49,432 bases of DNA from CTSoil-075 sp964292325 (lineage in GTDB: Bacteria > Bacillota > Negativicutes > DSM-13327): NCBI GenBank assembly GCA_964292325.1, contig CAXYVG010000019.1, positions 1 through 49,432 on the forward strand, read 5' to 3'. Below are positions 28,181-36,687 of this stretch, piece after piece. The stretch's first letter is position 1. Each line of letters starts with the position of its first letter. The position numbers were made by a program, and so were the translations under genes. The notes under the pieces were generated by a model, which searched no databases, was not told the DNA's origin, and worked only from the letters and a program-made list of their open reading frames with translations.

Positions 28181-29410
28181 TTAATTCGCCATAAGCAAAT
28201 CATGGGCCCATACCAAAGCTTCCTGATAAGATTTTAAAACATTCCGCTCATCCAACCCCATTTCATTTGCATAGCAGAAAAAAGCGTCCCACTCTCCTCT
28301 TTCATAAGCTTGGATCAACTTGTATACCACGGCAAATTGATTATTACTTTTTCCTAGGAGCGCATGCTTAATCTCTTCATCTAGTGAAATACCATCCAAT
28401 ACCTCCTGCATTGGGCGGTCAAGCAGAGCATCAAGATGGGAGAGCATTCCTATAAGAAATGCATTAGCCGCTTGTTGTTTTGGCATTTTTCCTGCAACGA
28501 TACTTTCGGCAAAGCGTGCCCGAATAAGCGACTTCAGAATCAATTCTCCCGGTTTATTTTTGCCAACACCTTTTAGCACTATTAGTGAAACCCATTTCGC
28601 CAATTCTTTTTGTCCCAATAGAGTCAAAGCTTGCCGTAACGATTGAATGTTATTGTGCAAGCCGAAAAAAGACGAGTTGATAAATTTTAATAGGTTATAT
28701 GATAGCGAAACATCTCTTTTTATAATAGCTTCCATTTCTCCAAACTCTAACTGAGGTTGATTGATTTCTCGCAAAATACTCAGATAATTTATTTTATATC
28801 CAGGAATATCTTTGCCGGACACCACTATCGGCTTACAAAAAAAATATCCTTGAAAATAAGAATACCCCATATGTAGTGCATCTTGAAACTCTTCTTGCGT
28901 TTCGACTTTCTCAGCCAAAAACTTTATAGGATAACCTTGAAAACGTTGTACGATCCTTTGCCTTTCTTCGCGCTGCGTTGTACGAAAATCTACCTTAATG
29001 ATATCGGCCAATTCAACAAACGGCATATATTCTGGTTTAAATACGAAATCATCCAACACTATCAAATATCCTTCTTGCTTTAGTTTTTTACAAGCACTGA
29101 TAATTTGATCATCGGGTATAATATCTTCCAAAATCTCCACAGCGATGATTTCCTTGGGCAACATGGATGGAATATTACTTATCAATGAATTAGCTGTAAA
29201 ATTAATAAATGCTTTTTTGCCATCTGTCAATGTCTCCATACCGATCAGCAAGAAGCTATTAACAATTACACTATTAGTCGCCTGATCACCATCCGCACCA
29301 TCATAAGTACTGATCATTTTGCTGCGAAACAACAGTTCATATCCAAAAACATTTTGGTTACTATCAAAAATGGGTTGCCTGGCTACATGCACATTGGTTT
29401 CTTGTACCAT
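28181..29410 (-). CDS. EAL-HDOD signalling protein, copy B (YuxH family)
   Basis: Another 409-residue EAL-HDOD protein (start HVARQPIFDSNQNVFGYELL). The EAL position reads EIL; unlike copy A, DDF and LAEKVE are kept, so the c-di-GMP pocket is closer to an active one, though activity is doubtful. The HDOD domain at about 205-395 lacks HD catalytic residues, as usual. The ATG at 29410 has GGGAG in front; 39 codons of upstream open frame carry no ribosome site. It is followed by a terminator, so it is a single transcript. The copies are diverged throughout, indicating an old duplication. Confidence 0.88.
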   Translation of the reverse strand: MVQETNVHVARQPIFDSNQNVFGYELLFRSKMISTYDGADGDQATNSVIVNSFLLIGMETLTDGKKAFINFTANSLISNIPSMLPKEIIAVEILEDIIPDDQIISACKKLKQEGYLIVLDDFVFKPEYMPFVELADIIKVDFRTTQREERQRIVQRFQGYPIKFLAEKVETQEEFQDALHMGYSYFQGYFFCKPIVVSGKDIPGYKINYLSILREINQPQLEFGEMEAIIKRDVSLSYNLLKFINSSFFGLHNNIQSLRQALTLLGQKELAKWVSLIVLKGVGKNKPGELILKSLIRARFAESIVAGKMPKQQAANAFLIGMLSHLDALLDRPMQEVLDGISLDEEIKHALLGKSNNQFAVVYKLIQAYERGEWDAFFCYANEMGLDERNVLKSYQEALVWAHDLLMAN

Positions 29411-29919
29411 AAAAATCTCCCTTTTAATCAGAATTTCCTTCGTCACTTGCCAGACTTCTGCTACTGACGGTAAGATGTGATGAGTGATGGGAATCGCTTC
29501 TACCTGCGCAATAATTTTATGAATCATTGCATATTCATGTATTTTCTATTGTATATATTGGTTAAAGCATCGCGAAAAACCAAGTCATTAAGCTTGGTGA
29601 CGAATCAATAAATGTTTTTATCTGCTTCCAGCATAGTGATAAAATTTCTCAGTTTTTTACTAAAACCACTCTCTATTATTTGGGTGAGACAATATTGCAT
29701 TTATAATGCAAATGAAAATAAGCTTTATCTTAATTATGACAATAATAAACACATTTTTCAATCTCTCATCCATACAGAAATTTAAATGAATTAACAAGTA
29801 GCACTATCCTGATGAGATAGTGTCATTTGCTAATTTATTTAAATAATTGCAGGAAAAACAATAACCATGTCAAAATTCTATTAATATGTGACATTATTGT
29901 AAAGAAGGAAGGTAGTTCT
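29411..29919. promoter_or_regulatory. Divergent control region between EAL-HDOD B and V4R genes
   Basis: About 500 bp without a gene. It holds a palindrome TTGCATT/AATGCAA (29695-29711, 3-base centre) suited to a dimeric regulator. It also holds a 6-bp hairpin, ACCAAG/CTTGGT, at about 29580-29600 and a 7-bp hairpin, CACTATC/GATAGTG, at about 29801-29821. No T-runs follow these. No sigma-54 or riboswitch consensus was found. Confidence 0.4.
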
Positions 29920-30450
29920 ATGACTCGAAAATATGAATTTAGCTGGGAGCTATTAGGGAATGTAGAAGAAGGCAGGCCAAATTTAGGACCGATGGTTCGT
30001 ACGGAAATTTACCGTTTAATGCAGTTTTGTTTTCGTGATGTGCTTGAAAAAAACTATAGTTCTGAAATTGCAGACAAATTATTCTATGAGGCAGGGCTAT
30101 TGGCAGGAAAACAATTTTATCAAAATATTATAAAAGAAATAGAGCCATTCAGTGATTTTAGCGACTTTGTTAAATCATTACAAGCCAATCTTGTCGACAA
30201 AGGGATTGGTATTTTACGCATAGAAGAAGCGAATCACGATCAGGAACAGTATGTACTTAGTATCGCAGAAGATTTAGATTGTTCCGGACTTCCTGAGCTA
30301 GATTATGAAATATGTGTTTATGATGAGGGGTTTATTTCTGGAATTTTTGAAAGCTTTACTGGAAACAAATTCAAAGTTAAAGAGGTCGATTGTTGGTGCA
30401 CAGGAGACCGAACCTGCCGATTTAAAGTTGAACTTTCTAATGAGGAATAG
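29920..30450 (+). CDS. V4R (4-vinyl reductase) domain sensor protein
   Basis: A 176-residue single-domain protein. The C-terminal part has the V4R pattern with DCWCTGDRTCRF, whose cysteines probably bind a metal or ligand as in the XylR/BchJ/TRAPPC-like family. V4R domains sense hydrocarbons or porphyrin-like molecules. The ATG at 29920 follows AAGGAAGG; the 31 codons upstream are non-coding by this criterion. It stands 44 bp before the PAS-PucR gene on the same strand, so it is probably the sensory half of a two-gene regulatory unit. Confidence 0.82.
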   Translation: MTRKYEFSWELLGNVEEGRPNLGPMVRTEIYRLMQFCFRDVLEKNYSSEIADKLFYEAGLLAGKQFYQNIIKEIEPFSDFSDFVKSLQANLVDKGIGILRIEEANHDQEQYVLSIAEDLDCSGLPELDYEICVYDEGFISGIFESFTGNKFKVKEVDCWCTGDRTCRFKVELSNEE

Positions 30451-30494
30451 ATCTGCTATTGGAAACCAGTTTTACTTGAAGGAGGACTATCTAT

Positions 30495-32117
30495 TTGAAT
30501 CCAGATTTAAAAACTGAGCTAGATGAAATAATAAGTCTAATCAATCGCATACTACAAAAAAAAGATATGCCTGTAAAACTGTCCGAGTATTTGAACCAAT
30601 ATCCTTCACTTGAAAAATTGGTTCAAAATCTTTTGTCCCTTTGTGAGTTTACCAATGCTTTATCCAATGGAGATTTATCACAAACACTAACTATGCGTGG
30701 ATATTTCCCCGGAGCATTAAAAGCGTTGCAATCGAATCTTAGGCATTTGACATGGCAGACTAATATGGTTGCTTCAGGAGATTATAGTCAACATGTTGAT
30801 TTTATGGGTGATTTCTCCATGTCGTTTAATACAATGATCATTCATTTGAAAGAGGCAACAGAAAATGAGCAACTATACATCGCCGAACTTAAAAAAAGTC
30901 AGGCAATTATTGAGGAAAGCGAGAGAAAATACAGGCTAATTGCAGAAAATACAGATGATGTAATTTGGTTGCTGGACAATGATATGAATATCCAGTATAT
31001 TAGTCCTTCCATTGAAAAACTATCGGGTTATACGCCCGAAGAATTTGAAGGAAATCTAGCAATTGATCGACCACTACCATTTTTGCAAGCTATTTTTCAA
31101 GAAGCGAGTATAGTGCTTGCCGAAATTAATAACAGACACAAGCCACTTATTATGGAACGTAAACAATCCCGCAAGGATAAGAAAATAATCTGGACAGAAT
31201 CCTTGATCAGTGTTGCAAAAAATAGTGACGGTGATTTTTATGGATTCCTTGGAGTGACGCGAGATATCAGCGAACGGAAGAACAGCGAAAATCTTTTGCA
31301 ACAAGCCTACGAGCGAAGAAAAAAATCCGATTTTTTCAATCAACTCGTTAGCCAAACAATTGGTGATGATTCTATAATTCGCAATTTGGCTTGGCAAGAT
31401 AAGGTCTATATCCCCCAAAATTTCTCCCTCTTTTTTCTTGCTATTGATAATCTGGATACACTTGTTGATGATGGAAACAACCTGCATCGCAAACAGCAAA
31501 TTGTTGATGCATTGGTGGATCACCTTAGCCGAAAGGAAAACACGATCGCCTGGGAAACACCTGAAGGAATTGGTATTATAAATTCCATTTCTCAAAGTAC
31601 TAATCGTAAGATAATCGAACTAGAGGTAGCCCAGGAGTATATTAAAGAAGCATCTTTATATCTTCCAGAACTACAAATCTGTATCGGAATCGCAAATTAT
31701 GCAGAGGGTTTTACTTTATTTTCAAGGCGTCTACATAACGCAGGAACTTCACTGGCAATTGGGAAAAAAGTTTGGCCAAAACAGATGATCTATCACCACG
31801 AGGACTGTGGAATTTTTCAAGTTCTTGCTCCGTTCGCCAGAACTGATGACGCAGGTGATTATGTACAAAAAATGATTGGCCCGCTACTTGAACATGACAA
31901 AATTGATGGAACTCATTTGGTTGAAACACTTGAAAAAATCTTATCGGGCTTGAGTTTTAAAGAAATAGGCGCGCAAATGTATTTACACCATAAGACCATC
32001 CAACTTAGAAAGCAACGGATCGAGCAGATATTAAACAGTTCCCTTGATTCGTATGAAATAAGAATGGCATTATCCACTGCCATTCAGTTAAAAAAGATTT
32101 CTAACCTGAATTTCTAA
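30495..32117 (+). CDS. PAS-domain regulator with PucR/CdaR-type C-terminal helix-turn-helix
   Basis: A 540-residue protein. An N-terminal HAMP-like helical region (about 30-130) is followed by a PAS domain (about 145-265; WLLDNDMNIQYISPSIEKLS), a CdaR GGDEF-like fold (about 300-430) and a C-terminal PucR helix-turn-helix (about 470-530; LSGLSFKEIGAQMYLHHKTI). The start is TTG at 30495, with GGAGG nine bases before it. No membrane helix is seen. PucR/CdaR regulators bind DNA through this terminal domain. Joining it to PAS, next to a V4R protein, suggests a ligand- or redox-triggered activator. The targets are not known. Confidence 0.85.
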   Translation: MNPDLKTELDEIISLINRILQKKDMPVKLSEYLNQYPSLEKLVQNLLSLCEFTNALSNGDLSQTLTMRGYFPGALKALQSNLRHLTWQTNMVASGDYSQHVDFMGDFSMSFNTMIIHLKEATENEQLYIAELKKSQAIIEESERKYRLIAENTDDVIWLLDNDMNIQYISPSIEKLSGYTPEEFEGNLAIDRPLPFLQAIFQEASIVLAEINNRHKPLIMERKQSRKDKKIIWTESLISVAKNSDGDFYGFLGVTRDISERKNSENLLQQAYERRKKSDFFNQLVSQTIGDDSIIRNLAWQDKVYIPQNFSLFFLAIDNLDTLVDDGNNLHRKQQIVDALVDHLSRKENTIAWETPEGIGIINSISQSTNRKIIELEVAQEYIKEASLYLPELQICIGIANYAEGFTLFSRRLHNAGTSLAIGKKVWPKQMIYHHEDCGIFQVLAPFARTDDAGDYVQKMIGPLLEHDKIDGTHLVETLEKILSGLSFKEIGAQMYLHHKTIQLRKQRIEQILNSSLDSYEIRMALSTAIQLKKISNLNF

Positions 32118-32352
32118 ATTAAACACTTTCCCCTGTCGTTCTCTGTTGTTCCCCAACTCTTCGCCACCCCAGCGTCCAAGAAAGTCTGTTTCACGTATAT
32201 TCTCTTTGTGTGATTGACTTACTTTATCACCACAAAGATGTCCATAGGTATCATTACCGTGCTTAAAATTATCCACATCGATAAGAGCGATAATAAATTT
32301 ATCATTATTTTCATTTGATGAGATTATTGGCTTTACTTCTATTTCAGTGACA
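32100..32352 (-). pseudogene. GGDEF domain relic
   Basis: A short open stretch translates as a diguanylate cyclase core: FIIALIDVDNFKHGNDTYGH, then GDKV, then ENIRETDFLGRWGGEEL. About 10-15 residues that normally separate GDKV from the RETDF stretch are missing, and nothing of the domain lies on either side. It is convergent with the PAS-PucR gene and overlaps its end by a few bases. It is a decayed fragment, not a working cyclase. Confidence 0.7.
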
Positions 32353-32353
32353 T

Positions 32354-32414
32354 GACAAGGGGACGGTCCTACATGACACCTTATAAAGTGACAATTTAGG
32401 ACCGTCCCCTTGTC
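32354..32414. repeat. Palindromic dispersed repeat, intact copy
   Basis: Perfect 17-bp arms (GACAAGGGGACGGTCCT at 32354-32370 and its complement at 32398-32414) around a 27-bp centre containing TTATAAAGTGACAATTT. The same unit, split by a group II intron, occurs at 39221-39266 plus 41160-41170. It could also end gmhB transcription. Confidence 0.85.
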
Positions 32415-32417
32415 GCA

Positions 32418-32987
32418 TTAACCAAGTATATATTTTGTCACCGCTTCATATAAATTCGCTGCCCTTGGGACATCTATGGCAACAAGTCGTTCTTCATGGG
32501 CTCCATGTCCAGTACGTACAAAGATTGATTTTACACCAGCAGCACGTCCTGCCTCTACATCACTATTGTGATCTCCAATCATATAGGACTCTTCAAGATC
32601 AATTTCCCACTCTGCAGCAGCCTTTCTTAATAAACCTGGAGATGGCTTCCTACAATCGCAAACAGTCTTGTAGTCTCCAATTCCAAGTTTCGGATGATGT
32701 GGACAATAGTAAAAAGCATCAATATGAGCACCGTGTTTGGCTAGTTCTTCGATCAGCCATTTATGTAATTCATCCACCTGAACTTCACTAAAATGTCCCA
32801 AAGCAATGCCAGCTTGGTTGGAAATGACAAACACTCTATAGCCAGCTTGATTTAACAGACGAATGGCTTCAATGGAACCTTGCTCAAACTCAAATTCTTC
32901 CGGTAAATAGAAATAGCCTTTATCAAGATTAATCGTGCCATCTCGATCTAGAAATACAGCAGATCGTTTTTTTTCAAAGTTGTTCAT
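32418..32987 (-). CDS. gmhB: D-glycero-D-manno-heptose 1,7-bisphosphate 7-phosphatase
   Basis: A 189-residue HAD-superfamily (IIIA) phosphatase. Motif I is FLDRDGT, the SNQAG stretch is motif II, and GDHNSDVEAG is motif IV. The GmhB zinc site is present as CPHHP...CDCRKP. The enzyme removes the 7-phosphate in ADP-heptose synthesis for the LPS inner core, which supports a diderm host. Related histidinol phosphatases share this fold, but no his genes are near. No other heptose gene is adjacent, so it stands alone, divergent from the repeat-protein gene at 33148. The palindromic repeat lies immediately downstream. Confidence 0.87.
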   Translation of the reverse strand: MNNFEKKRSAVFLDRDGTINLDKGYFYLPEEFEFEQGSIEAIRLLNQAGYRVFVISNQAGIALGHFSEVQVDELHKWLIEELAKHGAHIDAFYYCPHHPKLGIGDYKTVCDCRKPSPGLLRKAAAEWEIDLEESYMIGDHNSDVEAGRAAGVKSIFVRTGHGAHEERLVAIDVPRAANLYEAVTKYILG

Positions 32988-33147
32988 TTTTTAATCTCAC
33001 CTTTTTTTAAATATGTTTTTTCTATTCATTTGTTAGACCTCTTTTTTCTGCGGTGGTATAATGATTTTATTTAGATTAACTTAAAAGTCATATTAATGAG
33101 TAATAATTATATAGTAATACAAATAACGATCGGAGGAAAGTAACATT

Positions 33148-33951
33148 ATGGAAAACGCAAAGCTGATTGAAATGATTAAGAATAATCCGAATGCCATCGC
33201 ATATATAAATAATCCTACCGATGAGATGAAATTATTGGCGATTAAAAAAAATGGACTTGCATTAAAACATATCGATCATCCCACCCCCGAAATGGAAGAA
33301 GCAGCGATCGACAATAATGCGCAAGCCATTGAATTGATAAAGAACCCTACAGAAGAAATGATAATAAAAGCCATCAATCATGGATGGATTAACTTAAAGT
33401 ACATTAAAAATCCAACCGATCAATTCATCAAATTAGCGATCAATCAATCTGGATGGGCTATTCAATATGTTCATGATCCAAATGAGGAACTACAATTATT
33501 AGCAGTAAGAAAAAATTACGATTCCATAAAGTTTATCAAAGAACCTTTGGAGCGTGTACAAGAAGAGGCTGTAACAATCAGTTATGATGCCTTGCGATAT
33601 ATCAATGCACCTACACACCATGCCGAGCTTATCGCCATCAAAAATGATGAGCGGGCGATTAAGCTGATCAACTATGTAGATAAAAATAAAATATTAGCAT
33701 TTTTGAAAGTAAACATTCTCGTAATTAAATATGTGATGCAAGAAATATCTAAGGATGAATTAGAGCAAGTGTTAAGGGAGGCATTAGCAAATGAAGATGT
33801 CGAAGAAAAATATGTGAGAGATTTTTTAAATTATAGTACGATCGATAAGAATAGTGATATTATGCCAATGGACAAGATCATGTTTATTTATAAATATGGC
33901 AGTAAAAAAGCAAAAAAAATAGCAGTCGATGAAAAGCTGAAGATGATATAG
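33148..33951 (+). CDS. Protein of tandem 22-residue repeats (DUF4116-like), first gene of the MoxR-VWA triad
   Basis: A 267-residue protein built mainly of about seven repeats of 22 residues with the form NPTxEMxxxAIxxNxxAIxxIK (residues about 10-175), followed by a non-repeated helical tail rich in charged residues. No signal peptide or membrane helix is seen. The repeats probably form a helical solenoid for protein binding, and related repeats are found in uncharacterised bacterial proteins. GGAGG precedes the ATG. It is 11 bp ahead of the ATPase gene, so it is part of one operon and may act as adaptor or target-recognition subunit. The function is unknown. Confidence 0.82.
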   Translation: MENAKLIEMIKNNPNAIAYINNPTDEMKLLAIKKNGLALKHIDHPTPEMEEAAIDNNAQAIELIKNPTEEMIIKAINHGWINLKYIKNPTDQFIKLAINQSGWAIQYVHDPNEELQLLAVRKNYDSIKFIKEPLERVQEEAVTISYDALRYINAPTHHAELIAIKNDERAIKLINYVDKNKILAFLKVNILVIKYVMQEISKDELEQVLREALANEDVEEKYVRDFLNYSTIDKNSDIMPMDKIMFIYKYGSKKAKKIAVDEKLKMI

Positions 33952-33962
33952 GAGGAAATATC

Positions 33963-35090
33963 ATGAATTTTATAGACACATTAAAAAGTGTTAACTTAGT
34001 ACTATCTACTGGCGAAGTCCCCTTAGTTGTTGGTGAAAGCGGAATCGGCAAAACAACGCTCGCCAAGAAAATTGCTAAAGAAAATAACTGGAGTTTAATT
34101 GTTATTAATGGAAATCTCCTGAAAGAAGGTGAAATCGGCGGCCTTCCCATGATAGAATCGTATGCCAAAGTAAATGTGAAAGGCGATAAACTGGAAAAGA
34201 AAACGACCGTCTATGCTGTTCATAATAAACTAAGGGAAATTGATGAGGAAATATCGAAAGGAAAAACAGTTCTTTTATTTATCGACGAGATCAATCGTTG
34301 TGAACATACAGTACAACAGGAACTGATGAATTTAATATTAAATAGAGAAATTAATGGCTATAAATTACATGAAGATGTCAAAATCGTAGCCGCTATGAAT
34401 CCTTCCAATAAATATGATCCAGATTTTGATTACCAAGTGGTCGATATGGATGCAGCCCAAGAAAATCGCTTTGTGTGGTTACATATGGAACCCGATTATC
34501 TCCAGTGGCTTGATTGGGCCATCGATGCAGGAACTGAGCAAAAGGTGATCGAGTTTATCTCAACCTTCCCAGAATATTTACATAAAATAAACGAAGATGA
34601 TATCCGAGCAACGCCGAGAAGCTATGAAAGAATTTCTAGCATTTATAAAATGTATAAGGAGAAAAAAGATTCAATCCCTCGGTCAGTGTTTTTAAATGTG
34701 ATCAGAGGCAATGTAGGGAAACTCATTGCCGAAGAGTTTGTTAGCTTTGTTGAATCAGATTATCGTTCACTCATCTCTTATGAAGATGTTTTTTCAGGCG
34801 ATTCTCTTAACGAATCCATTATGGAAAGAATAAAAAATGAAAGTCATACAAGACTCTATCTCTCCGCAAAGAATATTTTAAAAAACTTAGAATCCACTAT
34901 AAACAATGATACTGTTGCCTCCAGCGCTTCTATTGACAGATTGATTGGATTTTTAAAAACATATCCTGTAGATTTAATGATAGGGATCATGAAGGACATT
35001 AAAAATAGCTATCCCGAAGTATACAAACACGCCATAGAAAATGAAGCCTTTGTAGAATTATATTTTAAATCTTATGCGTTAGTAAGGTGA
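33963..35090 (+). CDS. MoxR-type AAA+ ATPase
   Basis: A 375-residue AAA_5/MoxR ATPase. Walker A is GESGIGKTT (24-32), Walker B is LLFIDE (104-109) followed by INR, and sensor 1 is AAMNPSN. The lid domain follows (about 210-300), with an extra C-terminal helical region. MoxR ATPases act as chaperones for VWA-domain proteins, and the next gene encodes one six bases downstream. GGAGG precedes the ATG. The residues for ATP hydrolysis appear complete. The operon contains all three parts needed for a remodelling machine: ATPase, VWA partner and a repeat adaptor. Confidence 0.9.
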   Translation: MNFIDTLKSVNLVLSTGEVPLVVGESGIGKTTLAKKIAKENNWSLIVINGNLLKEGEIGGLPMIESYAKVNVKGDKLEKKTTVYAVHNKLREIDEEISKGKTVLLFIDEINRCEHTVQQELMNLILNREINGYKLHEDVKIVAAMNPSNKYDPDFDYQVVDMDAAQENRFVWLHMEPDYLQWLDWAIDAGTEQKVIEFISTFPEYLHKINEDDIRATPRSYERISSIYKMYKEKKDSIPRSVFLNVIRGNVGKLIAEEFVSFVESDYRSLISYEDVFSGDSLNESIMERIKNESHTRLYLSAKNILKNLESTINNDTVASSASIDRLIGFLKTYPVDLMIGIMKDIKNSYPEVYKHAIENEAFVELYFKSYALVR

Positions 35091-35096
35091 TCATAT

Positions 35097-36503
35097 ATGG
35101 AAACTTATTTTGAAACCCACGTAAACGTTCTTTATGAAAAATCCAAAAAAATTGTTTCTATTTATTTAAAAGAAAACCGTAGAGATGAGCAACCTAAGAT
35201 CACAATACCAGAAGATTTTAAAGAAGATTTTTTTAGGCTGATCGATAAAGTGAGTTTAAGCCTTATGGAAGACAAAGATAATTTTTATGGATATTTTTTG
35301 TTTCAAATGTCTAGAGAAATAAAATTTGATATCAGCAGTTATACTGCTGTGAATTTTAAAGGCGCTAACTATGTGATCTATTTTAACCCTATCATTTTTT
35401 TAACTCTTACTCTTAAACAAATGGGAACTACAATTAAACACGAAATACTCCATATCGTATCGATGCACTTAATAAGAGCAAAAGAATACAAGGTTCACTA
35501 TGGAACATTAGCGATGAATATCGCAATGGATATCGTAGTCAACACATATTTAGATCATCTCCCACCCTATGCCACTACATTAGAATGGATCAATTTAAAT
35601 TATTCTTTAAAACTCTTACCCTTTGAAACTTTTGAATATTATGCAGAAAAGATTCAAACTGCCATCGACTTACTAGAAGTAGATGAAGATGCTGCAGAAG
35701 ATGATAGCAATATGGATGAACAAATCGAAACGGAGTATCATCCTGAAAAAAATCATGATATTTGGGAAGATTCTAGTGATATCGATGAAAAAACACTGAC
35801 AGCATTTACTGAGAAGTTTATTAATAATGCGCAAAAAGGTACTATTCCAAATTATTTAGAGAGTATTATCTCATCACTCAAAAATAGCAAGAGTGAATTG
35901 CCCTGGAATTTATATCTTAAGCGATTAATGGGAACTGTTGAAAGTAATAAAAAGAAAACGATCACAAGAAGAAATCGCAGACAGCCCGATCGCTTCGACT
36001 TAAGAGGTCAGCTGAGAAGCCATAAAGCAAACATTGTTGTTGCACTTGACATCAGCGGAAGCATTAGTGATGAAGAATTTAATCAAGCCATGAAAGAAGT
36101 CTTCCATATCGTCAAAAATTATAATCATGAAATTACCATTATCGAATGTGACAATGAAATCAGACGTGTGTATAAAGTCAAATCTATAAAAGATATAAAA
36201 GATCGAATGAATATCCGAGGAGGTACTAAATTTACCCCAGTTTTTGAATATGCAAATCATCATAAGGTGAATTTGTTAGTGTATTTCACTGATGGTCAAG
36301 GTGAAGAGCAGCTTCTATCACTACCTAGAGGATATAAAACTTTATGGCTTCTTTCTCGGAGAGGCAATCAGCTTTCCATAAAAGAAGCTTATGGAGCCGT
36401 TAAGGAACTAAATCCTATTGAAATAAAAGAACATATATTAGATAGTAGCGACGTAGTAAGAGGTGGATATTCAATGAATCACCAAGAACCACTTGATCGT
36501 TAA
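35097..36503 (+). CDS. Zincin-like metallopeptidase and VWA domain protein (DUF2201 type)
   Basis: A 468-residue protein. The N-terminal part contains HEILHIVSMH (H115, E116, H119, H124), a zincin HExxH motif with a further His, as in the putative metallopeptidase domain DUF2201. An acidic linker runs from about 194 to 232. The C-terminal VWA domain (about 311-465) has a complete MIDAS: DISGS at 318-322, the Thr of GGTKFTP, and FTDGQG. It begins six bases after the MoxR gene. It is the likely client of that ATPase. Whether it cuts proteins is not shown by the sequence. Confidence 0.88.
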   Translation: METYFETHVNVLYEKSKKIVSIYLKENRRDEQPKITIPEDFKEDFFRLIDKVSLSLMEDKDNFYGYFLFQMSREIKFDISSYTAVNFKGANYVIYFNPIIFLTLTLKQMGTTIKHEILHIVSMHLIRAKEYKVHYGTLAMNIAMDIVVNTYLDHLPPYATTLEWINLNYSLKLLPFETFEYYAEKIQTAIDLLEVDEDAAEDDSNMDEQIETEYHPEKNHDIWEDSSDIDEKTLTAFTEKFINNAQKGTIPNYLESIISSLKNSKSELPWNLYLKRLMGTVESNKKKTITRRNRRQPDRFDLRGQLRSHKANIVVALDISGSISDEEFNQAMKEVFHIVKNYNHEITIIECDNEIRRVYKVKSIKDIKDRMNIRGGTKFTPVFEYANHHKVNLLVYFTDGQGEEQLLSLPRGYKTLWLLSRRGNQLSIKEAYGAVKELNPIEIKEHILDSSDVVRGGYSMNHQEPLDR

Positions 36504-36553
36504 ATGACCAAATATCGCTTAGTAGTTATGGATTACCAAAAATATATTTACTT

Positions 36554-36682
36554 CGGGACATTGGGGACAGGTTACTTTGTCCCACCGTAATCCCTTGGAT
36601 AAATTCACCCTCATGCACCGCGCTTCTTAGTCTACGAGACATCATATCTTATTGGGACAGAAAAACCTGTCCCCCCTGTCCC
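36554..36682. repeat. Inverted pair of REP-like sequences
   Basis: GGGGACAGGTT (36563-36573) and AACCTGTCCCC (36664-36674) face each other about 90 bp apart, each preceded or followed by further GGGACA/TGTCCC units. The middle, read leftward, has a 20-codon open stretch starting MSRRLRSAVHEGEF, too short to call. This looks like a REP doublet or a remnant of a REP-associated element between the VWA and chemoreceptor genes. Confidence 0.6.
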
Positions 36683-36687
36683 ATAAT

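Noticed and set aside
29577..29610. Hairpin ACCAAG/CTTGGT followed by GACG, similar to the one at 9282
   Set aside because: Too short and without the conserved riboswitch bases; the likeness is probably chance.
31074..31595. A 173-codon open frame on the minus strand
   Set aside because: It is antisense to the PAS-PucR gene and has no recognisable motif.
36580..36650. Start of a REP-associated transposase (MSRRLRSAVHEGEF) between the REP units
   Set aside because: Only about 20 codons and no HUH or tyrosine motif; kept as a repeat only.
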